A DNA stretch of 64,000 nt from Arachnopeziza araneosa (GCA_003988855.1 QYAI01000002.1:334341-398340), one strand, 5' to 3'; shown: positions 23,589 through 35,415, counted from the stretch's first letter. The notes: a model not told the origin generated them from the letters alone. Numbers and translations: made by a program.

Positions 23589-24151
23589 GCTCGAACAGAG
23601 CCGGACCAGATCCTGTGGATGCGCCGCCCACGCCTTGGTCGAGAGACCCCACCGTCATCTTGTCCTGATGCTCCAGGTGAGGATTGCCCGGTGCCAAAAG
23701 GAAGCGTGTGTTTGCTGCTCTTCCCGCCGCTCAGTGCTGTTGTCGGCGACGAACTCGGCTCTATGCTGGGCAGGGAAGGGCGGACGGTCGAGGAGCAATC
23801 CTTGACAAATCCCGCTACATATTGCTCCTCATATCATATTGCTCTGGTTCTCATATCGATGCTAGTATCTCGTCTGCATCAACTGTCCGGAATCTTTGCT
23901 CAACCTCCCAGCCAGGGAAGGGTGCCCAACCGCCCCACTCTCCAGACGGCTACATCCCCGTAAAGTAGCGTAAAAGGATGGGCATGTACCTCCCAGAGGA
24001 AGTAGGTCAAGACCGTAGTATGTTTTAGTCGTGAGCACAGGACTGGACTGGTAATATTGTAGCTGCGAGCTACCGAACCTCACAGCACATCATCCGCTGC
24101 TGCATAAAGGGTCGAGACTTCCCTTTTTTTCTTCAATCTTTTCTTCTGGTC

Positions 24152-24916
24152 ATGCTCTCCCTATCTCGACCACTTCGATCACGTACTACCCCAATTCGTT
24201 TTTCCCAAGAACTACTACGCCGCTCTACCACGCGCAACTTTACACGCACAACCGCAGCAATGGGTGTCACCAAGCTCATTCTTCAAGAAGGCAAAGGCGC
24301 AATCCCCAAACCTGGCGACACGGTGACCATTGAGTACACGGGCTACTTGAAGGACACAAACCAGCCTGATAACAAAGGCGACAAGTGCGTTCTTCCATTG
24401 TACATGGCAGACGCGGCTAACTCTTCTGCTCGACAGATTCGATTCCTCTGTTGGCCGTGGCCCTTTTGTCACAACCATTGGGGTTGGCAGGGTTATCAAG
24501 GGTATTCCCTACTCAAATGCCATTCGCGAATAGGGTGCTGACCGCATGCGCCAGGTTGGGACGAGGGCGTTACCACAATGAAGCTTGGGGAGAAGGCAAC
24601 GCTAGACATCACAAGGTACCTGGGAACCATTGGATCCTCTGGGATATCAAAAACTAACCGTATCCGTAGTGATTTTGCATATGGCTCCCGGTAAGCAAGA
24701 CGCATTCTCCCTTCCTCTACGCCACTCGAATCTCGTCTGAGGCTCAGCACCATCTCCAATCCTCTTGGTAACTAACTTGCATGCATAGCGGATTCCCCGG
24801 TCACATTCCACCAAATGCTGCTCTCCTCTTGTAAGTCAATGCCGCCACTTTGGCTGGCCTCTGCAGCCTCGGCTGACTATAATTCCAGTGACGTCGAGCT
24901 TCAGAAGATTAACTAG
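24152..24916 (+). CDS. FKBP-type peptidyl-prolyl cis-trans isomerase, with possible mitochondrial form
   Basis: Six exons: 24152-24384, 24437-24501, 24555-24615, 24670-24690, 24789-24830 and 24889-24916; 149 aa. From Met37 (24260) the protein is a standard 113-aa FKBP12: GDTVTIEYTGYL, KFDSSVGRGPFVTTIGVG, VIKGWDEGVTTMKLGEKATL, DFAYGSRGFPGHIPPNAALL, ending in FDVELQKIN. The residues that line the FK506/proline pocket (Tyr in IEYTG, Phe and Asp in KFDSS, Trp in GWDEG, Tyr in FAYG) are all present. The first 36 residues (SRPLRSRTT, RFSQELLRRSTTRNF) are Arg/Ser/Thr-rich with no acidic residue except one Glu, like a mitochondrial presequence. Two start codons in one frame could therefore give mitochondrial and cytosolic forms, a known arrangement for a fungal cyclophilin. 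Role: protein folding; target of FK506 and rapamycin. Confidence 0.88.
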
Positions 24917-25828
24917 CCGGTGGCGTAAACAGGTGATCAATTTCCCAGCAGACATGGATTCTAGGAAAGGGGAGTTCCGGGGATAGTTGGGCAGTGATTA
25001 GTAGCAAATCAATCTGCAATACATGGGAAACTTCTCCTTGATTCTTGCACATGCTTTTTGTGACGGCGTTTCTTTCTGCAGGGAAGTGATGCTTGACCTT
25101 TGGTACAGCAAGGAATGAAGTAGTGGCTGAACCAACTTTGAAACTTAGAACCGCCGTAACTGGCGTGAGTTCTCTGTATTGATTTTAGGCAATCTGATAT
25201 CTCCCTCGTCATCCGAAAGCGCACTGCGGGGTGTTGATTTCCCCGAAGATTTTCCGTGCAGTGACTTTCCCCTCCACTGCGTATCAAAGGCGTCACAAAA
25301 TTGAGCAATCTGGTCTGAACCTTCTATTTACAGGACATGGGTTCCAGTAAACGTTCCGTGCTCTTAACCTCTTGGTTATTCTTCCTTAGATACCTAGCTC
25401 CCTTAGCTACCGGACATTCCCCAGGCAAGGAACAGTCACATACACGTGACTGGCGCCTGATTTCAAACGGCTTGCTATGTCATTAGCGCCTCAGCTCTAG
25501 ATGTTTCGATGCTGCATGCTGAGCCTCAAACACAGTTGCCTGTTTGCATGATACATCAAAATAATTCACTCCTTTCCCCGAATCTGCACCCTCCACCTGC
25601 AACGCCCTTTACTCCGACATCAACATTTACACCATCTCCAAAAATACCCGTCTGCCAACGTTAGACTCCGTTGTGCATTACATCCCGGTGCCTTCCAGAA
25701 CCCCACACCTCTACTTGGGACATCGATCAAACGCCACAATTCCATCACTGGAGGTAACGGACGGCAAAGGCCAGCCGAGGAAACGAAAGCTGTCCAGCGC
25801 GGACACTCTTCAATCACTCAAGAAAACC
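24917..25828. other. intergenic / UBA1 upstream region
   Basis: The first part looks non-coding. From about 25564 the frame of the UBA1 start codon is open without interruption up to that codon but contains no ATG (see findings). Otherwise this is UBA1 promoter and leader. Confidence 0.45.
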
Positions 25829-28800
25829 ATGACCGTAAGTTGAGCTACCCCTCCACAATCTGCCTAGCTTCACGCGAGCTTTAGCTTCGATTTACTAGCT
25901 TCTCTTGCAAACCAAAGTGACATACTAACGAGATCGTATGAACAGGAATCCAAGGATATCGATATGGAGACCAAGATGCAGGTCGACGAGTCAGTGGTTG
26001 GCAAAACCGAGATTGACGAATCTCTATACAGTAGACAACTTTATGTCCTTGGACATGAGGCTATGAAGCGTATGGGTGCTTCAAACGTTCTTATCGTTGG
26101 ATTAAAAGGCCTTGGTGTTGAAATCGCAAAGAATATTGCACTGGCTGGCGTGAAGAGCCTTGCACTACACGATCCCGCTCCCGCTGCTATTGCAGACCTC
26201 TCCTCCCAGTTCTTTCTACACCCCGAAGATGTCGGAAAGCCAAGAGACACGGTGACGGCACCACGAGTAGCTGAACTGAATGCATACACTCCTGTATCCG
26301 TGCATGAGTCAGCTAGGTACGTTGAATATTCCCTTCTTGGCCCTTCCAACATTAACGTCACTATAGTTTAACCTCCAACCTCTCTCAGTTTGACAAGTAC
26401 CAAGTCGTTGTCCTTACAAATACCCCACTCAAAGATCAAATTGTGATCGGCGATTACCTTCACTCGAAAAACATATATCTAGTAGTTGCAGATACGTTTG
26501 GTTTGTTTGGATCTATCTTCTGTGACTTCGGGAAGCAGTTCACTGTTATTGACCCTACCGGAGAAGCACCAGTCAGCGGTATTGTCGCTGGAATTGACGA
26601 AGAAGGTCTAGTATCCGCCTTGGACGAGACACGACATGGTCTCGAAGACGGAGACTACGTAACCTTCACAGAGCTGGTTGGTATGGAGAAATTAAATTCT
26701 GCCGAGCCTCGAAAAGTTGCTGTAAAAGGTCCATACACGTTTTCGATCGGTGACGTGTCTGGGGTTGGTCAGTACAAGAAGGGTGGTATTTTTACGCAAG
26801 TGAAGATGCCTAAAATTATTGACTTTAAACCTCTCTCTACCGCTTTGAAAGAGCCAGAATTTCTCATATCAGACTATGCAAAGTTTGACCGCCCACAACA
26901 ACTTCATGTTGGATTTCAAGCACTACACGCATTCGCAGAACAACATCACCGGTTTCCCAAACCAATGAATGAAGAAGATGCCACCATCGTATTTGGCTCA
27001 GCGAAGGCATTTGCCGCCCAAGAGAAATTAGACGTTGAAATTAGCGACAAATTGTTAAAGGAGCTAAGTTACCAGGCCACGGGCGATCTCAACGCTATGT
27101 CAGCCTTTTTCGGAGGCTTAACAGCACAAGAAGTGCTGAAGGCCGTGTCTGGAAAGTTTTCCCCTGTCCAGCAATGGCTTTACTTTGATTCTTTAGAGTC
27201 ACTTCCTCAAAAATTCACAAGATCAGAGGAATCGTGCAAGCCACTTAACTCTAGATATGATGGCCAAATTGTCGTGTTTGGACGAGAATATCAGGAGAAG
27301 ATCTCAAATATCAAACAATTCCTTGTTGGAGCCGGCGCTATCGGCTGTGAAATGCTAAAGAACTGGGCAATGATGGGACTAGGAACAGGACCTAATGGCA
27401 AAATTGTTGTGACAGATATGGACTCTATTGAGAAGAGTAACCTGAATCGACAATTCCTATTCCGCCCAAAAGATGTCGGGAAGCTAAAGAGTGATTGTGC
27501 CGCCGCCGCTGTGCAAACAATGAACCCCGACCTGAAAGGTCACATTGTCACCATGCGAGACCGAGTTGGTGCTGACACAGAACATGTCTTCAATGAGACC
27601 TTCTGGGAGGAGTTGGATGGAGTTACAAATGCTCTTGACAATGTTGATGCACGTAACTATGTCGATCGTCGTTGTGTCTTGTTCAAGAAGCCACTTTTAG
27701 AGAGTGGTACTCTTGGAACCAAGGGAAACACTCAAGTCGTCATTCCAGACATGACAGAATCTTACTCTAGCTCTCACGACCCACCGGAGCAATCATTCCC
27801 CATGTGTACATTGAAGAGCTTCCCGAATAAGATTGAACATACGATTGCTTGGGCCCGAGAACTGTTTGAGTCTAGCTTTGTCAAGCCTGCTGAAACGGTC
27901 AATCTTTATTTGAGCCAGCCTAACTACCTCGAGACTACATTGAAGCAGGGTGGCAATGAAAAGGGCACTCTTGAGACCATTAGAGACTTTCTGGTTGATG
28001 AAAAGCCACTCAGCGTTGAGGATTGCATCAAGTGGGCGCGTCTTCTTTTTGAGAAGCAGTACAACAATGCAATCCAGCAGTTGCTGTATAACTTTCCCAA
28101 GGATTCAAACTCTTCCAGCGGGCAACCTTTCTGGTCCGGACCGAAGCGGGCCCCTGATCCATTGAAGTTTGACCCTAAGAACGAGTTTCACTGGACCTTC
28201 GTTGTTGCAGCTGCCAATCTCCATGCTTTCAACTACGGTATCAACACCAAGGATCTCACCTCTGCCACTATTGAGAAGGTTTTGGAGAACATGATCATCC
28301 CTGATTTTTCACCAAATTCTTCAGTAAAGATCCAAGCTGATGACAGCGAGCCGGTAAGTTGAGCTTTCAATATCTATCAGTCATATACTTACAATCTAGG
28401 ATCCAAATGCGGGTAGTTCTGCTTTCAATGACAACGCTGAGCTCCAAGAGATCACCGACAAGCTTCCAGCACCAAGCAAGTTGGCTGGATTTAAGCTCAC
28501 CCCAGTTGAATTCGAGAAAGATGATGATACCAACTTCCATATCGATTTCATCACCGCCGCAAGCAATTTGCGAGCAGAAAATTACAAGATCGAGCTCGCA
28601 GATAGACACACGACAAAGTTCATTGCTGGAAAGATTATTCCTGCTATTGCTACTACGACGGCGCTTGTTACAGGACTTGTCATTCTTGAGCTGTACAAAG
28701 TCATCGATGGCAAGACCGATATTGAACAATATAAGAACGGCTTTGTCAATCTGGCTTTGCCATTCTTTGGGTTCTCTGAGCCTATTGGAAGTGATAAAGG

Positions 28801-29131
28801 CAAATATATGAGCAGGAACGGCGAAGTGTCTGTTGATAAGATCTGGGGCCGCTTCGATATTCAAAATATTACATTACGGGAATTGATTGATCACTTGGAC
28901 AAGCTGGGTCTCAAAGTTAGTATGCTCAGTTCGGGAGTTAGTCTGCTCTATGCAAGCTTCTTCCCAGCTGCAAAGGTCAAGGAAAGATTTGCCATGAAGT
29001 TGAGCGACCTTGTAGCACACATCTCGAAGAAGTCGGTCCCTGATCACCAAAAGCTCGTTATCTTTGAAGTTGTTGTGGAGGATATGAACGAGGAGGATGT
29101 GGAGGTGCCTCTCGTTTTGATGCATATGTAG
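25829..29131 (+). CDS. UBA1: ubiquitin-activating enzyme E1
   Basis: Exons 25829-25834, 25946-26316, 26367-28353 and 28400-29131; 1031 aa, close to yeast Uba1. The N-terminus reads IDESLYSRQLYVLGHEAMKR, the hallmark start of the inactive adenylation half, with GLKGLGVEIAKN. The active adenylation half has LVGAGAIGCEMLKNWAMMG, VTDMDSIEKSNLNRQFLFR and ALDNVDARNYVDRRC. The catalytic cysteine is Cys606 in SFPMCTLKSFPNKIEHT, as in known E1 enzymes. The second catalytic cysteine half-domain and the C-terminal ubiquitin-fold domain (VSVDKIWGRF to ...VEVPLVLMHM) are intact. It adenylates the ubiquitin C-terminus with ATP and passes it to E2 enzymes, in cytosol and nucleus. The first coding exon is only six bases, ATG ACC. 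All key residues are present. Confidence 0.96.
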
Positions 29132-29597
29132 ATGAGGAAACAAAATATTGATGAGGGATGATGATGAACTGGACATTATCATGTAACGTCTTTATGACTT
29201 GGGATTAGAGGCGATGAGATCATAAATGCATAACATTTTCAGACTCTCAATTCATACTAGCAGAATTAGAGAATTTCGTGAAGGCCTCTTCCAGCTCTAC
29301 GCTTGTGAAAAGATTCTCCTCTTGGCGCTGCATCACCCTTAGTAATGATATTTGGGTTGCTTAAACACTCTCAGCCTTGCATAAAGGCCTGCTGTTGGTG
29401 CTGTCATCATTAGCAAGCATCCCTGCAAGAATTATCAACGCTCTGTAAGGAACCCCGCCTTTAAGTACTTGGAAATCAACAACTTACTTCTCCTTGGTGG
29501 TTATTTAATGCTTTCTCTCATCCGCCAAATCCCATCTCATCTCATCACCAACTCCAAATCGAAAACCCGTCTCTTCTCCTTTACACAGCAAGCAAAA
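29132..29597. other. intergenic
   Basis: UBA1 3' end and promoter/leader of the glutathione transferase gene. No other feature is seen. Confidence 0.5.
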
Positions 29598-30826
29598 ATG
29601 GTGGGCGAACTCCCCCGCCATTGCGAAGAAAATGACACTAACGACTGCAGGCCGAAGAAAAGATCACCAATTGGGTCGCGCCTGGCGACAAGACTGGCGA
29701 GTTCAAGAGAGGACAATCGCAATTCCGAAACTTCATCCAAAAGGGCGGAGAATTCCCACCTGAGAAAGGGCGCTATCACCTCTATGTAACCCTACTACTA
29801 TCCCCTCTATCAGCCCGCCTATCCTAACCCCTCTAGGTATCCTACGCCTGTCCATGGGCCCACCGAACGCTCATCGTGCGCAAACTCAAAGGCCTCGAGG
29901 ACATCATCCCATTTACTTCGGTGCATTGGCATATGCAGGAGAAAGGATGGCGATTTGCGACGGCAGAGGATGCGGATGCGCCGGGCGAGAATGTGGTTCC
30001 TGACCCAATCAAGGGGCATGAGTCGTATAAGAATCTCAGAGAGGTTTACTTCCAGGTCGACCCGGAATACAAAGGACGCTTTACGGTTCCGACATTGTAC
30101 GATGTCAAGCAGGGGAAGATTGTGAGCAATGAGAGCAGTGAGATTATCAGGATGTTTTATACCGAGGTAAGTGTTCTTCTTGACTGGAATGTGTGACGGG
30201 ATTAATGAGAGATAGTTTGACGATATCATTGAAGAGAAATACCGAAACATAGAACTCTTCCCTTCCTCCCTCCAGAAAGATATCGAGGCCACAAACGACT
30301 GGACCTACAACGATATCAACAATGGAGTCTACAAATCTGGCTTCGCAACCACCCAGTCGGCGTATGAAAAGGCCGTCAAGACACTCTTCTCTTCTCTTGA
30401 TCGCGTAGAGAAACATCTCTCTGAAACCGAAGGCCCATTTTACTTTGGAAAGAACATCACAGAAGCGGATGTGAGATTGTACACCACAATTATCCGCTTC
30501 GACGTGGTCTATGTTCAGCATTTCAAGACGAATATTCGCGATATCCGCAGTGGATATCCATATATTCATAAATGGCTTAGGAATCTGTATTGGAATGTTC
30601 CGGCGTTTGGGGAGACGACGGAGTTTACGCATATCAAGAATCATTATACCAAGAGTCATACTCAGGTTAGTTGAATCAGTGTTTAGATTGTGAGAGGGAA
30701 GCTAATCAAGGATAGATCAATCAATTCAGTATCACGCCCGTTGGACCCGAACCCCCGATTCTGAAGGTGGATGACGAGGTCCCAGCTGTGAGGTTTGCGT
30801 TGGCTGCGGCCGGGAAGAAGGTATAA
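29598..30826 (+). CDS. omega-class glutathione transferase / glutathionyl-hydroquinone reductase
   Basis: Exons 29598-29600 (ATG only), 29651-29785, 29837-30166, 30216-30665 and 30716-30826; 342 aa. The protein reads AEEKITNWVAPGDKTGEFKR, then the active-site loop YACPWAHRTLIVRKLKGL with catalytic Cys51, then FTVPTLYD and VSNESSEIIRMF (glutathione contacts), and a helical C-terminal half with GPFYFGKNITEADVRLYTTI and FDVVYVQHFKTN. These are the signature segments of the Ecm4/YqjG family, which reduces glutathionyl-hydroquinones and other S-conjugates through a cysteine rather than the Tyr or Ser of classical GSTs. It is longer than omega GSTs of animals, as usual for this family. Likely cytosolic; role in detoxifying quinones and oxidants. 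The start codon stands alone on the first coding exon. Confidence 0.9.
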
Positions 30827-32121
30827 GTTTATGTGAGACAGGCGCGCAAATCACTTGATTGATTCCCAGTTGGCTTTGTATATAACTCTATTCGGGCTTG
30901 TCTTTAGTAGTAGTTGTGTTGCAGACAATAGAAGTGTGGAACAGCACATGATGCATCAGGCAAGACACGTCAAGATGGTCTGTTCAAGTAGCTTTGCTCA
31001 GACCACGAAGTATCCCCGGTAGTTGTACATCCGAGGCATCTTCCCCACAAAGCCACCAACTTAGGGGTGTTCTAGTCAGCATTAGCTTCGACGGATATGT
31101 TTTTCAACTTTGGATTACTGTTGTGACACTAAAGACGTCCGGAGACAGCACTGGGAAGTGGATATCTCCGAGTGGAGAAGACGTTATTAAGCATTTCTGC
31201 CAAGTCAGACTTGCAACAGACGTCCACAGAGATGGTACACGACAGGCGAGGATCAGATGGCCAAGAACACAACCGTCGCACGATAAGTAACAACGAATGA
31301 TTGCGGCTGAAGCTTGTTTCTCTCGGAAGCAACGCAGGCTGGGACGCCGAGAGTGTGAGAAGCATGGAGAATCCAAATGTCTGTTCAGGTCGCCGGACGA
31401 GCGTACAGTATCCATGGGCTAACGGAAGCCCCGATGAAGGAAGAATGCTTCCCTGTCGCTGTTGATGTTGTTGTTGTTGTTGTTGGATCGGCTCACGGCA
31501 TTTGACGGCCTCCAACTGAGGAACATACTCGTAGGCGTAACTGGGGACGGGCTCTCAGCCACCAAGCCACAATATGAAGCCACCCGCGACAGAGATTGGT
31601 CCAAGGTGTTTCCTCCAAAATGCGGGGATCGACGACGACGACAGCAGGAAAAGTCGAGCATCAGCTGAGGCTTTTGTTTGGTCGAGGAGCAGGACGAGGA
31701 GGCGGAATTCATTCCTCCCCATCTCCCTCTTGACCACAGGGAGCAGAGCAGAGCTATCCCGGCAAGTGACTGTGCAGGGTCACACTTTCCTTCGATGCAC
31801 CTTCCCTTCCTTCCAGCCCGTCAGTCTATAGGACAAGCGGCCGGTCGGATTAGAGACGATAAGTAACTCACGTCTCGCCCGCTTCTTCCTTTCATCCTCC
31901 CTCCTCTTCAATCTGTTGACGCCCACAGATTTCGGGTTTGTTGATCACTTTCGCCGTCTGAGGACGATCGCAGATAACATACATAACTGACGTAAGTGAA
32001 GCTTCCAACTTTTATCCACCCCGCAGGATTTCCCAAGGGGGCGTAATCGTCGTCACTCTTTACTCAACCCCGACTTGCACTTGCTAACATCTCTATCAGT
32101 TGTAGAACCCATCTCCTCAAG
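30827..32121. other. intergenic / promoter of the permease gene
   Basis: About 1.3 kb, of moderate GC content, with a CAA/TTG microsatellite at 31461-31486. Several frames are open around 31100-31870 on both strands, none with homology. The last 250 bases are pyrimidine-rich, as in fungal promoters and leaders. Confidence 0.45.
31461..31486. repeat. GTT/AAC microsatellite
   Basis: Run of GTT units with one GAT variant, seen directly. Confidence 0.85.
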
Positions 32122-33801
32122 ATGGCAGACCACTACGGTGACGAGAAACCAGGCGCAACGCATCTATCCAGCTCCCCTGACCCAGCCCTCCATGAATCTC
32201 ACGCCCCACATCAGATGTCGGTGAGGGAGTATGCCACCACAAGATTCAGTACTCTCAAGCCGCCCATGAACAAGGCCCCTAATCCTATTACCCTCCTGCG
32301 AATGCTGAGTGGAAAGCAATGGTTATTCTTTCTCGTCGGCTTCTTTGCCTGGGTATATCCAACCTCAACTTTCAACGAGAGAAAACTGACACGTGATAGA
32401 CTTGGGATGCTTTCGACTTCTTCACGGTCAGTTTGACCGTGTCGGATCTGGCCGAGACCTTTCACAAAACAAATACTCAGATCACATGGGGCATAACCCT
32501 CGTGTTGATGTTTCGATCGGTTGGTTCCATTGCTTTTGGCTTGGCCGCAGATAGATATGGACGGAAATGGCCCTTCGTTGTCAACAATCTTCTTTTCATC
32601 GTCCTGGAATTGGGTACCGGATTCTGTCAAACGTACAAGCAATTTCTCGCTTGCCGTGCGCTCTTTGGTATTGCAATGGGTGGTCTATATGGAAATGCTG
32701 CAGCAACGGCTCTTGAAGACTGTCCAGAGGAAGCACGCGGAATCGTCTCGGGCATGCTTCAACAAGGATATGCTTTTGGCTACCTTTTAGCTACTGCCTT
32801 CTCCCGAGGTCTTGTCAACACAACCTCTCACGGCTGGAGACCTCTTTTTTGGTTTGGTGCCGGTCCTCCGGTTTTAATCATCATCTTCCGTCTCTCTCTC
32901 CCTGAGACTGAAGCTTATGAAGAACGTGTCTTGGTTCGAAATGAACGTGGCAACATCGGCAAGACTTTCATCGCCGAAGGAAAAGTTGCTTTGAAGAGGC
33001 ATTGGCTCCTTCTCATTTACCTCGTCCTTCTTATGGCTGGCTTCAACTTTATGGTAAGCTTCCCTGATAAAATGTTAGACCTTTTCTAATGTATCTCTTT
33101 AGTCTCACGGATCTCAAGATCTATATCCAACTATGTTGACCAATCAATACAATTTCAGTCCCAACGCGGTTACCGTCACCCAAGTCGTAGCCAATCTTGG
33201 CGCTATGACTGGTGGAACATTGGTCGGCTATTCCTCTCAAATCTTCGGTCGCCGTTTCTCAATCATTTTCATCTCTATCATAGGCGGTGCCCTTCTCTAT
33301 CCATATACTTTCACCTCTTCCAAAGCCGTGATCGCTGCCGCCTTTTTCGAACAGTTTTGCGTTCAAGGAGCATGGGGCGTTATCCCCATTCATCTGATGG
33401 AGTTGTCCCCAGGCTCTTTCCGTACTTTTGTAGTGGGTACCTCCTACCAACTCGGCAATCTCGTCTCCTCCGCCTCCTCAACCATCGAATCTACCATCGG
33501 CTCACGCTTTCCACTCCCACCCAAAGGCAAGACCAAGCGATACAAGTACGGTCTCGTGATGTGCATCTTCATGGGTTGTGTTTACGCTTATGTCATTATC
33601 TTGACATTCGTAGGACCAGAATACTTGAAACGGAGCTTCGATGTGAGCCATGATGCTGATTTGAGCGAGGCCGCAGGTCACAGTACCATCGAGGCGGCCA
33701 TGGCAAGGATTCACAGGAGAGAACAGATGGGCATGGGTATCACTGAGAGTGATAGAGAGGATATTGAGGCTGTGGAGAAAGGCACGAGAACTGCTCAATG
33801 A
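32122..33801 (+). CDS. JEN1-type monocarboxylate/proton symporter (MFS)
   Basis: Exons 32122-32352, 32400-33053 and 33103-33801; 527 aa. A hydrophilic N-terminus leads to the first membrane segment KQWLFFLVGFFAW and then TWDAFDFFTVSLTVSDLA. The MFS loop motif appears as GLAADRYGRKWPF and the second half has VGYSSQIFGRRFS. The Jen-family signature NxxSHxSQDxxxT is present as NFMSHGSQDLYPT, interrupted at DNA level by the second intron after NFM. About twelve membrane segments can be counted, with cytosolic ends and a charged C-terminus. The family imports lactate, pyruvate and acetate-type acids, and in some members dicarboxylates, with protons at the plasma membrane. Which acid this one prefers cannot be told from the motif alone. 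In yeasts such genes are repressed by glucose. Confidence 0.9.
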
Positions 33802-35131
33802 GTTGCAGAATCGATATCTAAATGAATAAAACGGTTGGAAAGCAATGGCGTCAGGTTTATTTCATTATTGAAAAGATGATGAGAATGGATTATCATATGA
33901 TCTCAGATAGGATATCATGTTTATTGCTAGTTATGAGTGTAAGGACTTGAATGAAAATATTTTACCCAGCTTCAGTTCATAATTCATCCCTTCTTCCTCT
34001 CCATGCTGACTTCCTTTCTCATGATCCATAATAGCAAAACCTAATCAACGGTGAAGTATGAACGATTCACCATAATTTAGAGAGAGAAGTGTGGTCAATG
34101 GTAGGAAGGGAGACTAGCAACTCTTAGAGTTTTTGGGCAGGGAATATAGAATTTTGTGACCCATATCCTGTAGCCATATTCACCAAGAATATATTTGGAT
34201 TTGGAGAGTCCCACACACTCCTTCACCCATCCCCTCCGACCACCCCTTCCCCATCCCAGAATCCACTCATCCCCTCCCCACACGGCTCCCACTCACCTCA
34301 CCACTACCCCAAACCCACCACCGATGGAAACCCGCCGACCTCACCCGGATCGAGGCCCCTGCTGCTGATCGTGCACGTGTCGCTCTGTGGTCTTGAGTGC
34401 GCGGTCGTTGATCGTGGCGTTGATGCGGAGTGGGTGCGTGCGTGCGTGGGGAAGGGGAGGGATGGGATGGGATGGGAGATGAGGTTTGGAGGCGTTGTTG
34501 GAAGTGTCGGAGTTGTGCGAGTTGGATGGGCTGTGGGAAGGTCAGGCTGGTAAGATGATGGAGATGATATCAGGTCGGATGTCTATCTCGTAGGAGGAGA
34601 AGGAGCGGGCTGAGAAAATATGTTGGGAGATGAGCGTCCGAGCAAGAGTATCTATCTATACGACGGATGAGAGTCGTTCTTCCTCGTCTGCTTCGTGAAT
34701 CATCTGGCCGAGCGTTGATGGAGAGCAAGGACCAGAGAGGTAAAAGAAAATGCGGATTTCAGAATCGACAACGGCCGGAGGTGAAACGGCGAAAGCACTC
34801 GAGGCTCTCATGTTTTACCTACACCGAGAGCAAGACATGCGGACAATGACTTTATCCTCTCTCGTATCATCTCCTTTGACCCTCCTCCGAAACCCAAACA
34901 ATCCCTCTCAGTCGCCCCGTCTACCCACCGTCGTTACAATCGAGATGAAAGAAAGAGAGAGTGCATATATACTCTCCCTCTGTGCGGGTCCTCAGATGCT
35001 CAACACATACACATCATTCCTCCCTACTTGTTCATCTATCAGACACCTCGATTCATTTTTTCTCTTGTTTAAAAAAAGGCCATTTTTTGTTCAGATAGCC
35101 AACCACCAAAGACTCCGACCAGGTCCAAGAC
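33802..35131. other. intergenic
   Basis: Pyrimidine-rich block at about 34215-34325, a GTGC/GGGAT-rich block at 34435-34480, and a promoter-like stretch (TATATA near 34965, then CT-rich leader) before 35132. A long frame at 34750-35322 runs through it without homology. Confidence 0.4.
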
Positions 35132-35284
35132 ATGCCCGATTATGGTCAGAGACGCAACAGGATGAAGGAGGAGGAGGAGGAGAGGGAGAGGAAGAGAGAA
35201 AAGGCGGAGAAGGAGAGGGAAGCGCAGAGGGAGAGGGCGGTGAGGAAGGAGCAGCGGAAGAAGTGGAAGGGTGGAAGGGGATAG
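35132..35284 (+). CDS. very short gene for a charged helical protein
   Basis: Fifty codons from the ATG at 35132 to the TAG at 35282. The product starts MPDYGQRRNRMKEEEEERE, continues with a Lys/Glu/Arg helix (KAEKEREAQRERAV) and ends in RKEQRKKWKGGRG. It would form one long charged helix. It is preceded by a plausible promoter: TATATA about 165 bp upstream and a pyrimidine-rich leader. The same DNA is a GAG-rich simple repeat, so a chance frame is possible. A larger overlapping frame reads the repeat as Gly/Glu and looks less natural. I know no function. Confidence 0.4.
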   Translation: MPDYGQRRNRMKEEEEERERKREKAEKEREAQRERAVRKEQRKKWKGGRG

Positions 35285-35415
35285 GCTGTTCTGCTGGTCA
35301 GAGTTCAGGTGATGCGGTCTGAGAATAGATAGGTCTGTTGGTTACTGGAGAAAATGGACTGCATAAGACCAGAGAACTTTACAAATAAGTATCGTAAATG
35401 TGACAAGCAGACAAA

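Larger units (their letters stand above)
18320..24151. other. gene-poor 5.8-kb region
   Basis: No gene that I can support. Composition changes along it: mostly AT-rich from 18.3 to 22.4 kb, with a GC-richer island at about 19440-19680 where several frames are open at once, and GC-richer sequence from about 22.5 to 24.0 kb. It contains pyrimidine and GAG microsatellites. Some of it may be decayed repeats, but I cannot align copies by eye. Confidence 0.4.

Noticed and set aside
31129..31515. Minus-strand frame with a Gln run
   Set aside because: The Gln run is just the GTT/AAC-type microsatellite read in one frame; no conserved sequence around it.
34750..35322. Plus-strand frame of 190 aa ending in a Gly/Glu-rich run
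   Set aside because: It crosses a promoter-like TATA and pyrimidine tract and reads the GAG repeat in an unlikely frame; the 50-codon frame at 35132 is a better reading.
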